Shown here piece after piece: positions 52,809-64,000 of a stretch of 64,000 bases of DNA (position 1 is its first letter; every line of letters begins with the position of its first letter). The position numbers and the translations under genes are program-made. The notes under the pieces are model-generated. The model saw only the letters and a list, made by a program, of their open reading frames with translations, searched no databases and was not told the origin of the DNA. Where the stretch lies: contig NC_091872.1 in NCBI RefSeq assembly GCF_019399895.1, positions 5,464,395 to 5,528,394 of the forward strand. Reading direction: 5' to 3'. Source of the DNA: Cardiocondyla obscurior (Eukaryota > Arthropoda > Insecta > Hymenoptera > Formicidae).

Positions 52809-55800
52809 ATAAATACATCTTAATACACCGATTTGATCGGTATTACGACGCATAACTTTTTCATAGCGCCGGTTTATTGTAGTAATAAGCGTTTAACAGC
52901 ATCAACGTATACAGCCTGGTATACTCCATCTTCGAATAGCTTTATGATATTACAAAGAAATAACCGTGAAATGCCCGTTCGAAATGCCCGTGGCATTATT
53001 TCGGCGTCTCGGCTCCGATTACTCGTATTTTGTCACCTCTCAACGGCTTGCGTATTTTCATCGTGTTGGCTGGCCGGCTCTTACCCCGAGATTACTCCAA
53101 GGGTCGTAACTAAAGTCGTTTGAAAAATTTTCCAGGGTATTTTCGACACGGACTTAAACGATTATTTGATCAGCTGTAGTCAGTGTTATGCTCTCGTTCA
53201 CTGTACCTATGCAACGTTTGCGTCATTTAATTATTATTTTTATACAATATTATTTAATACAATGACATGATAATAATTATTATTATTAACAAATAATATA
53301 TTATAATAATATTTAATCCTTTTTTTTTAATTTGACATATTTCTTTTCCGTCACATTTATCCGAACGTATCATAAATATGTTTGTCAATCATTAAACAAA
53401 TTTAATCCATTACATTCTGCTTGCCACCGATAACAAAAGCAATAATTTATTATTATTAAAAAAAAAAAAAATGTTTTAGGAACAAATTTTAGTTCGGCAA
53501 TTGGTTACTTCGCGAATCGCGCCAATATTTGCATTATTTATCATTATTAACGCACGATTGACGATTAATACGATAATCACGAATATGACATTATTTGTCA
53601 TTTATGTTATCATTATTATGCAATCACATAATGATTGTCACTCTAAATTAGTTATTCTGTCGCGTTTATACCGATTCTAAGCTATTTCTCTCTCAATTAC
53701 GTTGATGACTATAGATATCGCAGTAATCGCGTTGTGTTAACAGATAATTCGAGGTAGACATCCATCCGATACCAAGGGTTAATGTATATTATGTATACGC
53801 GCGAAATAATTTGTCGATTAATTTCAAACATTAGTTTATATGCTTACCGCGCGCACCTGTTATTAAATTTTTGTAATGCACTCTGCGACAAACATTCCAG
53901 TTTCCCACCGTTATCGCAGCTCTTCGACATTTTAGCGACATATTTAACTACAGTTTTTTTTTCCGGACCACGCGCGTGCAATGTGAGCTTTGTCAACAAT
54001 AAAAAAATCGGATGCGTTATATGGTACATATTTGCCGCAAATAGCTCTCCTTCCCTATGTACGAACTTTTTTCCTCTCTCAACGTAATTCTTTTTGCGAG
54101 ATGCACTCTCGAAAAAATCAAATAGTCTGAGACGCGGAAACGTCTTTCGTTTGCGCTCTTTCTTTCTTCCCTTTTCTCAAAAAGACCATTCCTCGCGGTA
54201 CTTCAGTCGACCGTCACCACCGCTTCAGATAAGCTTTCGAGAGATGGCTCATGCGATAGTCAACCTCTCGCGAGAGGTTGCGGGTAGAATGAAAGAACAC
54301 CATGCCGTCTCTCAAAACGCGCTGTGAGAGAGCACGGTCTCGGAATTTTTAATCTTCTCGCGCGCAGGAAGAAAGTTACGAATGAACGCCGCCGAGTCCC
54401 GACATGGCTTATGAATAGTAAGACAAAAGATGTGAATACAAAGCGAGACTAGCAATTGCCGTCCATTTTTTCCTCTTTACATCTTCCTAGGTGAATAATA
54501 AAACATATAGAAACTAATTAGTCATCGCGAGTTTACAGCGGAAGTGTTTAAAAGGCACGGCTAATGAACTTTGATTATATTATTATTGCGATTGATAAAG
54601 ACGAGGGATAACGAGCCTTCCAGAACTGGATACGCGAAGCGATATCTTTGCCGGGATTAACTTACGTTGCGGTAGTACGGTGACTCGGAAAAGAGCTCGA
54701 GCCACGGGGAAGTTTATAAAATAGTTACTCGAAAGCCGCGGACCGTGAAAGCGACGCCAACGTTAAAGTAACCGGAAGTAGCGTTTTCTCTCTCTCCCCT
54801 CTGGATCGAATGGTCATCGGCACCGACAGACTCGCGGCGTACAGATTAAAGTATCAGAGCGAATGGGGGCATCTCGGACTCGGTCGCATCGAGTTAGGGT
54901 TCCTCCACGAATGTTCCTTCACTTAGAAACAGAACAGAATTTCCAGAAAATATCTGGCGGTCGAAACTGTAAAAGTTCCGATGTTAACCAAGGCTGAAGG
55001 AAGCCGAGGCTTCCTATCCCATCGAAACTTGGACACTCGATTCGCGGACGAGTCAGGGACGGACGGTCACTTTGAAGTGCCGGACTTTGAGGTCCGAGGA
55101 CGAACCGCAAAGGTATTCTCGTGGGTGAGGAACTTTTTCAAGTCGATGTTTTAACGTTCTTAAATTACGCGAAACTTTAAGTCTCAAAAGAAATGAGCAG
55201 CAAAAGAAATTCGCTAAGAAGGAGTCAGTCATCATAGCGCATTGATAGGGCGAACTTTGCATTGATAGGGCTACATTTGCACGCGGCGAGTAAAAGCAAT
55301 TATTTATCCAGACACGCGTCGTGAATTCTCTCGATTTATAATGATGAAGCGATGAGGGATAACGCGCCGATGAAAAACGCGTCCGGCAATTTGATATGCC
55401 CGATAATCAATATCCTCGATGGTTATGCGCTGCTCCAATATTTGTTTTTCATCAAGAAAATGCAAAACACCGAGAACGTATCAATTCCGCGGCCTCGTTA
55501 AACGAATGACAAAACCTCCACACGGTACAAGGAGCCGAAGCCGCCCGTTTAATCATACAAGATCCTTTCGCGAAATATCGAGTTTCAAACTAACGACACT
55601 AAACGTCTTTTATTTCCTAATAAAAGTTATTTTACGTTATTACATGTATAATAAAAAGAAACATTTTAAAGCTGCAGTAGAGATTTCTTATTATCTGCTC
55701 ATTCATTTTGATTATAATCTAGAATTTGATCTCTCTTTTCCTATCCGTCTCATTATTGCAATATTAATTACGTTAAAAGTAGCTTACAATTATTCAATAT

Positions 55801-55836
55801 TAAAGCACGGTACGATAAAAATGTGTCTGATATTAA

Positions 55837-55874
55837 AAACTAATGTAATATCACGTCTGATATTACATTAGTTT
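55837..55874. repeat. Perfect 15-bp inverted repeat, 8-nt loop
   Basis: AAACTAATGTAATAT (55837-55851) and its exact reverse complement (55860-55874) enclose CACGTCTG. It is followed 13 bp later by a pentanucleotide repeat, as often found beside small inverted-repeat insertions. Confidence 0.75.
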
Positions 55875-55887
55875 CATTTTATGTTGC

Positions 55888-55911
55888 CAATTCAATTCAA
55901 TTCAATTCAAT
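55888..55911. repeat. CAATT pentanucleotide tandem repeat
   Basis: Four perfect CAATT units plus a partial CAAT. Confidence 0.9.
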
Positions 55912-58900
55912 CGGTAGATGATACCGGGCTGTGTATTGAAATCGGATAATCAATAAAACACAGTTGCGTGAGTCGATTAAACGCTTTATTGCGACCACAC
56001 GTTGCAGAAGAGACTTTTTTTTTTTATTTGGTTCTTGGTAGTTAACGTTTTCATCGTCTCGAAGAGATTTACGAAAGTAATAAAAACATAGTGTCGGTAT
56101 TGCTATCTAATACGCGCGACTCATTTCCTTTTCATCAAATTAATTCTCTTCGATTTTATATTTTGCTATTAACTACACGAAAAAAAATTTTTTGACGGTC
56201 TTATAATTGTAATTGTAGCAACAACGGTGACTTCGTTTAATTCTAATCACGTATATTTTGCATTTTTTAAACAAGCGTTTAAAAAATTAAGTAATATTCT
56301 TTTTAAAATATCGCGCAGCGAAAAATATATACATATATTCAATTGCGATTTTGCTCGAGTGATTTTTTAAACGGACGGCTTGATCGAAGCTAAATGAATT
56401 ACAAATATACACACTTGATAGTATCATTTATCTTCCCTCGTTAATTACATCCCGCTGGTTCGTTACACCTTCGGCAATCTTAGCTCACCTGTCGGCGGGA
56501 TTTCTCCCGCGAAGGTCTAACTTAGAGAGTCGGTTTTGAGCGAAGCGAGAGCAGAAGTTAGGACGGAGGTGGAAGAAGATAAGCGAGCTTCCTGTTGTTA
56601 TGTACTCTTAGGTCGCCCCGGGGGAGAGAATCACTGCGTCAGTTACAGCGAGGCTGCGTTACGTCATGCCTTTTCTTTTCGCGAGTCCCGGGAGACTCCT
56701 TTAGCGCTGAGTCGGATGAATTTCTCTATTGGACCGGTCGGCAAAAAGGACGGCACTCTCCGCGCAACACTTTGTCACAATGTCGGTCCGTTCCGCGAGC
56801 TTAGCCATCTTACTATCTCTGCGGAAAAACGTGCGGCATCCCGCTCTCTTTGTTATATTATGTCCGTTGTTTCAACGAATTATCCCCGAATGTCCCTCGC
56901 CTCGAAAGTATTCCGTGAATAACGTTGCGTGGACGACTTTCTTTACGTGTGAGATTAAATGCCCTCTCGAAAAGGACTTTCCGAATCTATTTTTCCCAAG
57001 ACGTATCCGCGGTAGAAACCAGGGTATCCTTTTGTGACGTTAAAATTTGTAAGAGCTCAGGCGGCGATGTAATTTGAACTTTGTTCTCTTGTACTACTTA
57101 ATTCCCTCTGTGGCATACCTTTGTGTCGAAAGACATAATAACTGTGATTTCATTTCGAAGCAGAATTCAGGTTTTTTTTTTTTACAACGCTCTGATTTTT
57201 GTACTCTTTCGCTAACTTTTTTTCACGAAATTATTTTTTTATTCTGAAATTCTAGACTGGAATTTTAGCGGTTAGTATTTTTGTAATAAAAACACATTCA
57301 AACCAGATTAAAATTTTATTTAATATATTACTTATTTCAATATTAAAGTTATAAAAATTTATAAAATGTAAAATAGTTTTTAACAAATTTTTTATTTATT
57401 TATTTTTTATTTTTTTAAGTAAAAGTAGCAACGTAAAGTTTACGTAGCACCCTATTAGATACGCAATAGTACTAGCGCGTGCGCGTTATCGTCATAAATT
57501 GGTCGAGCTCTTTTCAAAACGTGGTCAATGGAGGCGAGGTCGCGAAGTTCGTTGTGTAAACGCTAGAAACAGGGGTGTTCTTAACGCCGCACGCTTAGAA
57601 TTAAGGCGATAAGAGAGCGTCGGGCAGAAGCAATAAAGGAGACGCGAGCAGCTTATTTCCGGCCCCGGTCTCGGCGGGGCCGCCGCAGGAATACCGTACA
57701 GATGTGCGACGGAACAAATTCTCTCGCGTCGCCTATAATTCTAAGAGAGCTGCATCCGACTCGCGGAAGCAAGATAAATATCTTCCCTCTAGCGCGGAAA
57801 GATGGGCGGGGAGAGCGGGGCTTTTTACGCTCCCCGGTCTATCCCGCGCCCTAAAACTCCGTGCTTGCGAGACGCGAATTTTAAGTTCTCGAAACGACCG
57901 GGGGACGCTACTTAAATGGACAGTCCGCGGAAGAATAGAGCCTTCTAACCGCTTGATCATCGTGCGAGATTGTGAGCGTCGCGGTGAGATCGTTTCGCGA
58001 GTTCACGGTTGAATAAGATACTTCGAGGTGGCTCCGAGGAGATAATTTTTCTTTGCGGCTTACCCCGGCGGTCGTGCGAAGCAGTACTCGCAAAGTAAGC
58101 GCAGTTGGAAAAGTGCGGCGAACGCGGGCGTAATCGCGAGGCAGATAAGCGCACAACGGCATTTAGAATACTCCTTATCTGCTTGACAGTCTGCGAACTC
58201 AAATTGGCACGTCTTATCGATGTCGGTTGTACCGCGAGTATAAGTTATATAAATGATAAATAATATCGATGGAAGAAATTAATTAATCCGCGACTGTTTT
58301 GAAAAAAGTCTCGTTTCGGGGAGACTAAGCAGCTAGCCGCGTTATAACATGGAACTCCCTGATTAAAATTGCGGTGAGCTCGAGTTAATTGATCCTTTAC
58401 AGCGTGCATCGGCACAGATCTCAATTAGTACTCTTTACATCGTAAAAAACTGTGTGCACAGGTCGTACGTATATCGAATAATGTATCGCGGTGGCTTTAT
58501 TAACCAGATACTTTTTTTGTTCGGTGATGCGTTGCACGTGTTCGGACGTCAGTTTGCGACGTTGTCCGAAACGGCGGCGGTGGTACGTACGTGCGAAATA
58601 TGAGCCCAGTTCACGCCACGCCCCAGGATGGATCGTCCTGCCGAGTCTCGTCTCGTTTCCGACGTACACCGGGCGCCGGAATCTCCTACGGCGCGAGCGC
58701 AAGTAGTGTAGGCAACGCAATCGTCCGACGTGCTTCTAGCCACGGGAAAGCGCCGTTCGCGAAACGAGGAGAGTAATTTCGCTTCGCGGCTCAAGCGCTC
58801 GCGCGGATTAATTTTGTATGAAAGCGCGCCGCGAGCAGCCGAGATATCGCGCACCAACGACGACAATTTTATCCCGCGCTCTTAATTCATCCCCTCGGTC

Positions 58901-61900
58901 CAGAAGACGCGCTCGCCGATTTCTCATTGTTCCTCTATCCCAGACGTTAATGAGTTAATTACGGTTCGCGGTCGCGTCTCGCCAACGGCCGTCCCGCTTA
59001 ATTAACTTACTCGGTCACTTCCTGTCTGCTTCGCCCCGCCGTGATATAAGTAGAAACGGAAAATTGGGTTAACCGCACTTGACACGTAGTCGCACGGCCA
59101 AGTCGGGTTACACAACTCTAAATAACCGGACGCGATCAGTCAATGCTCATTCGTACGCGGCTGAGAAAATTCTCGGCGACCGTTCCGCGCCAATTTTCGC
59201 CGGTTATCTGAATGGACGACAAACAAACGCGTTGCAAAGCAGTTCCAGGGTCGTGTACTCATCCTTCGTTCATATATCAGTATTTAATAATTTCCATATT
59301 ATTTTGTTAAGAGAAACATTATTTTTATTTATTACAAAGAAGGAATTTCTCAATATCAAGAAGTCGGAAGTATCCAAAGAATATTCGGTGCGTAATTAAT
59401 ATCACAGTCTCCGGTTGAATGAACGCAGACGCGCTCGTATTGTTTTAATGAAAATTCTTCTCTTTTATTAGCGAGCAAAATGTATAAGTAAGCCTGCAGC
59501 CGTTTTTCTCAGCGCGTAAATAATAAAATACATAAAATTTCCTACGAACAATTGGGGGTTAGAAGATACCAACTGGCCGTGTTAAAGCATTTTGGCGAAG
59601 GCGGGGAAGCCCGGGGCAAAAAGGCGCGCTTAATAGACCGAGCTTCGATTCTTTGCGCGCGCTTTGTTGCTGTAACATTAATTACTTAATGGATACTCCT
59701 AGGCGGATGTTTTTTTCCGGCTTCGTTTCTCAGTGCTGCGCGGGCCCGATCGTTCCCTTTTTGCGCCCGGCAGCCCGGTTGGTACGTAGAAATAATCGAT
59801 ACCCCGGCGGCCACCAGACTGGTCGGATACCGAAGATAAACTGGAAGAAGATCGCGCGGACCGGGGGCGAAAAGTTCGCGCTCGTGAATGAAGAAAGTAA
59901 TTTATTCCGCTTGTCCATGTCGTCCGGAAGACGCGCGTTTATTACGCCCCGGATCGAACGTCTTCGGCAAAGTTTCGACTGCAGCGAGAGAAGCAACAAA
60001 ATATACCGTTCGATAAAAACGATTATTCGCGTACATTTGTCTCTCTTATTCGTTTCTCGAATTTTTTTTTTTTTTATCTTTTTCTTCTCGTTTCTTTTCA
60101 TCCTGCACCGTGATGTACGTAAAATCAATCGCGGCGAATTTTTTCTATCGCACTAAGTTTCGCAAGCCTCTTAGTTTCACGTTAATGAGCTTTACCAGCT
60201 TCATAATCGTCTTCCCATCACATTGTAGTCACGAGCTTCAATCGGATGTATCCGTGTCGAATAATTCATGCGCTTAGTTTATCGTTAAGAATCGGTACTC
60301 CCTTGGTTTATATTTCTATTTAAGACAAATTGTTAATTATTAAATTATTTTTTGTTTTTTAATTGGCACATTTAATTATTACAATTGAGTTACAAGAACA
60401 CGTCAGGGATGTTAAAAAAGAAAAAGAGGAAAAAAGAACGATAGAAAGTTACAATAATTTTAACATAAAAAAAATTAACGACAAATCGAGATTACTTCAA
60501 CCCAGTTGTTCCGATCGAGGTCCAACTGCGACGGGTATTCGCGGTATCGCGTTGCATCCAACTGATATCTTTCATGTGCGACACATGCTGCACTGACTAG
60601 ATAGAAATAAGCGAAGAAGCCCCGACGGGACGTGAGCACCAAGCACACCGAGTGGCGGGATAACGCATTGCAGTCTGTCGGTGCGTTTCGTCGAAAATAT
60701 CGCCGTGCCGCCGCCGGGGAATTGCGCAATAAACTTCCAATTTTACGAACAATGCGTGTACTTCGCCGACTCTTTGACAGCGAAATACGTATCCTTAACA
60801 ACAATAAAAGTCTTAGCAATAATATTAAAAAAAAAAATTATGTCCGACGTTAGACCGTTTTAATAAGTAAAATGTCAGATTAGTTAGACCGTCAACTTGA
60901 CTTTTCGACTATTCTATTTATAATTTTTCTTTTTCGGTTTTCTAATTTGGAAATGCATAAAAAACCAGCACCTTACAGAAGGCGGCATGTTTCTTTTTGC
61001 AAAAAATATAATAAATAGTAAAAATGTGGAATTACGCTAATATTATCCGTTATCATATACGATAAACGAAACGGACTTACCCCTTTAGAACTCTTACACG
61101 TTACCTTCGTTAACGTTGAACTTTTTTACAAGATCCTTTCACATTCCACGGCAACGTAATTCGCGTAATGCGCCGAATGAACGGCGAGTGGTGCAGGCTC
61201 GTTAAGCATCTTTTATTGTGTTTATTCGCAATTCCGGATACGCTGAGAGACAGCGCGAGAGAGGTGCCTTGCCAAAGTTCAACGGAACCCGTCGGGATAT
61301 TGTAAATTTTCCCATTGTTTTGCGCCAAGCTCGCGCGCGCGATCTTCGTAATCTCGGCAAGAAACGATCCGGAGCCCGTCGTCGCGCCCCAAAAAGCGCT
61401 TTGTGCTTACGAATTATTTACTCTCGTGCTTTCGATCGTGGCAGCTGAGAGCTGCCACGTTTTGCCGGCTTCTTGCTCCGTTAATAACGTTGCCATGTGA
61501 AGTATCGCGAAGCGGATTCTTGGTTCTTAACGAGAGAAGGTGGCGGAAATCGGAGAGCTCGCGGCTCTTTAACGGCTGCGCCGAGAAGTCGGTCTGAAAT
61601 TTTAACGACTGAATCCATCGTCTTCCGCCCCGTAAGCGCTTTCCGAGGGGCCACAAATCTTTATAGATCTTTAATCGATATCACTTACGTGAACAATGTG
61701 GAAAAGACCTTTTTCATCTCGCGAAGAGCAATTCTTCTCTCGTTTCGTATCCAGGGCGTTCAATGATTCTTCCAATTTTTATTGCAATATTAATGTAAAA
61801 CACCGCGTGAGATTTAGAGGAAAATCTTACGAAACAGAACTCTTTCTTATACAGATCTTTATTATTTCGTATTCGAGCTCGCATTAATTACTGTCGTTTA

Positions 61901-64000
61901 CAAGTTGTATACAAGTTGAACATTTATCGAAGGAAAAATTCTGTAGGTAATTATATTTGTTTGAGCAACATGGAAAAATGTAAATTCGTGCATCACAGTT
62001 TTTTTTGCTTTCTCATATTGTAATCTCGGGGTCTCAGGTGCGTTTTATAAAAAAAAAAAAATGACGCTCGTTGTCCAATTCTTTTCCTTTCGCAACGACC
62101 AAAACTCCTTTTTCTTTCCTCCGCAAATTTTACCGCAGAAAACTTTCAGCTTCCTCGTCCCCGGCTTGCCGGAAGGCGGGGACGGGAAAAAGAGCGACGT
62201 CGTTTAAGTCCACTCTTACATATCTGGCATCCATTCGGGTCTGTTAGTTCCTCCGCAGGAGACGCGACGCTACGAGCATTACCCTGAAGACTGGCTCCCT
62301 CGAAATGAGGTTTCCATCAGTTAGTTTGCAAATTCCCACGAGTTACTTGGCCGCACAACGACGGAGTTTCAGTGCGCGAGTCGTGCTCAAACTCGCGTTA
62401 GCTCGATCGGAGATGGTTTGGGTTAAACTTTTGCCGGGAGAGAGCCCGCCTCATCTTCGGGGTCGCGCATCGAAGACACTCGCGCTCATTCAAAATGAAA
62501 ATGCTCTCGTAAAACATGGGAAATCGTAATGCCCGCTGTGGCATGTTTCGCAGTGAAAATAATTGTATTATTTTGCGAACGACGTGATACGTAAAGTGCT
62601 CAACGTGGTAACGCGAAAGCGGACACCGCGGGAGATGCGGAATAGCTGAATAGATTCGAGTATAACGCGTAAAATATTTTTGTCCACAATTACAAAACTT
62701 CATGGTGCATGTAAGAGTTCTGACGGAAATCGTAATAGCTATTTTTCCGACCTATCAAAGTCCTGTAAACAGGTTTTTCGTTGACGGTCGTTACTCCTTG
62801 TCTCACATGCTGACAAAAATCGTAATCTTTTTAGTCGGGAAGCGCCATGACAGAGGAAACGGCTTTCTTACTTGGCGATAAATGGCTGTTTGAAATTATT
62901 AACACTGGAATTACCAACCGGGTCAAAGTGCCCCGGTTTCACATTTCTTTCTCTTGAATCACGGACTTTTATTACGGTATTTCTGCTGCAGAAGGAAATG
63001 ACTTTTACATACATACTGATTTACTTTTTACCAATTTTTTTTTTATGTCAAACTCCTGCATAATTGAATATTAACAAATATAAAAGATATATTAAAAATA
63101 ACAACGGTGACTTTACTGCCAAGAACGGTATTCACGATTTGCTCCTAAGGGCGTTCAATTTTCGCGCAGGGCGAACTAATTACCGCGAGTATTAAAATTG
63201 AGTGTACGTATACAAAATAAGGGCGGATTTTTACCAAGATGATAAAAAGGACATTACCCGAACCACCGTTTTTCCCGTCGACTGCGCGAAGTAATTAACA
63301 GTTCTTGCGAAAATAATTAACGGTAATTCCGTTGATTTATATTCATGAACACCGATGGTCTCCCTGAAACTGGGCTTACGGCTACTTGAAGGTATCGATA
63401 GTCTATAATTTCTCGCGGCGGAGTAACGCCGTGTCGCAAGATCGATGCTTTTAAATATCACGACGGCACGCCTCTGATATTCGAGATTGTTAGCGCAAAA
63501 TAAAGACGGTTCTTACGCCGTCGTTCGGAATCCTCGTATTTGTCACCGTTAATCCCCGCGGATTGAGGACCGGCGCTTCGCGCCAGCGGAAACGTCAGAT
63601 TTGGATCGTACATCAGCGAAACGGAAGAGCGTTCTTGTCGACCGCTAGGAAAATATGACCGCGCGCAACCACTTAAGAAATTGTATGAGAGACACGATGC
63701 ATCATCGTCCCGCGGGAATAGACGGGAAATGCCGTTCGGGATGCGTGATGGATGTTGTAATATTCCCGAGAACAGGAGCGCGGACATCGGTAATAAGCCC
63801 GAATCATTTGGGAAATCAACTCTCCTAATAATCGAATAGAAATTTTCGTTCTAATAATAGCCGCTACAATAATTGCTGATGGCATTAATGCGTTCAGCTT
63901 TTAACGTTAATGCCCGGCACAATGCTGCATCGGATAACGCTTAAATAATCATCCGTGCGTTAAGCCCGTGATCCTTTTGATCGCAAATCCAAATGCACAA

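Larger units (their letters stand above)
52146..64000. other. 5' intron of gene C or intergenic DNA; no gene seen
   Basis: I looked for the four missing 5' exons of gene C on the minus strand (the Y-x-W-K, FGPQ, GLFD and signal-peptide exons) and found none. No other protein gene is supported on either strand. Contents: a CA-rich microsatellite (52780-52808), AT-rich stretches (53220-53480, 57280-57430), a 15-bp inverted repeat (55837-55874) and a CAATT repeat (55888-55911). Confidence 0.55.

Noticed and set aside
59653..60156. 167-codon plus-strand frame
   Set aside because: No domain; ends in a Phe run from a poly-T tract; the minus strand is open too. Likely chance.

Overview
The window is animal nuclear DNA, almost certainly insect and probably hymenopteran (ant or bee-like). 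The genes are spliced with short GT-AG introns, AT-rich spacers alternate with CpG-rich patches, and there are no operons, ribosome-binding sites or prokaryotic elements. The order-level assignment is inference from composition and protein style.

All convincing genes are on the minus strand and belong to one family. They form a tandem head-to-tail cluster of three kainate-type ionotropic glutamate receptor (iGluR) subunits. Gene A (8432-13882, 15 exons, 866 aa) and gene B (15567-20246, 15 exons, 898 aa) are complete, compact and close paralogs, with start, signal peptide, amino-terminal domain, S1, M1-pore-M3, S2, M4, cytoplasmic tail and stop all readable. Gene C (23413 to beyond the window, 12 of about 16 exon positions visible) is the same kind of receptor with canonical sequence but long introns. 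Its four 5' exons (signal peptide and about 190 residues of the amino-terminal domain) were not found up to 64000 and probably lie outside.

The most interesting element is in gene C. The exon encoding the M1-M2 linker and pore loop occurs twice (31895-32032 and 31298-31435). Both copies are 138 bp with identical splice phases. One codes Gln and the other Arg at the Q/R selectivity site (LMQQGSD versus LMRQGCD). The genome therefore appears to hard-wire, through mutually exclusive exons, the switch that vertebrates make in GluA2 and kainate receptors by RNA editing. The exon just upstream ends in a GC rather than GT donor, a splice-site class often tied to alternative splicing. Gene A has gone another way: its pore loop reads ILKAPTG, with Lys at the Q/R site and a degraded M3 gate, while all glutamate-binding residues remain. 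Gene B keeps the ordinary Q pore. The cluster thus encodes up to four pore types (Q, Q, R, K), which suggests tunable calcium permeability by subunit or exon choice.

Outside these genes (1-8431, 13883-15566, 20247-23412 and the long gene C introns including 52146-64000) I see no supportable protein gene. These stretches hold foldback repeats (the best is a 118-nt hairpin at 4815-4932), small simple repeats and a speculative chain of plus-strand splice sites inside a gene C intron.
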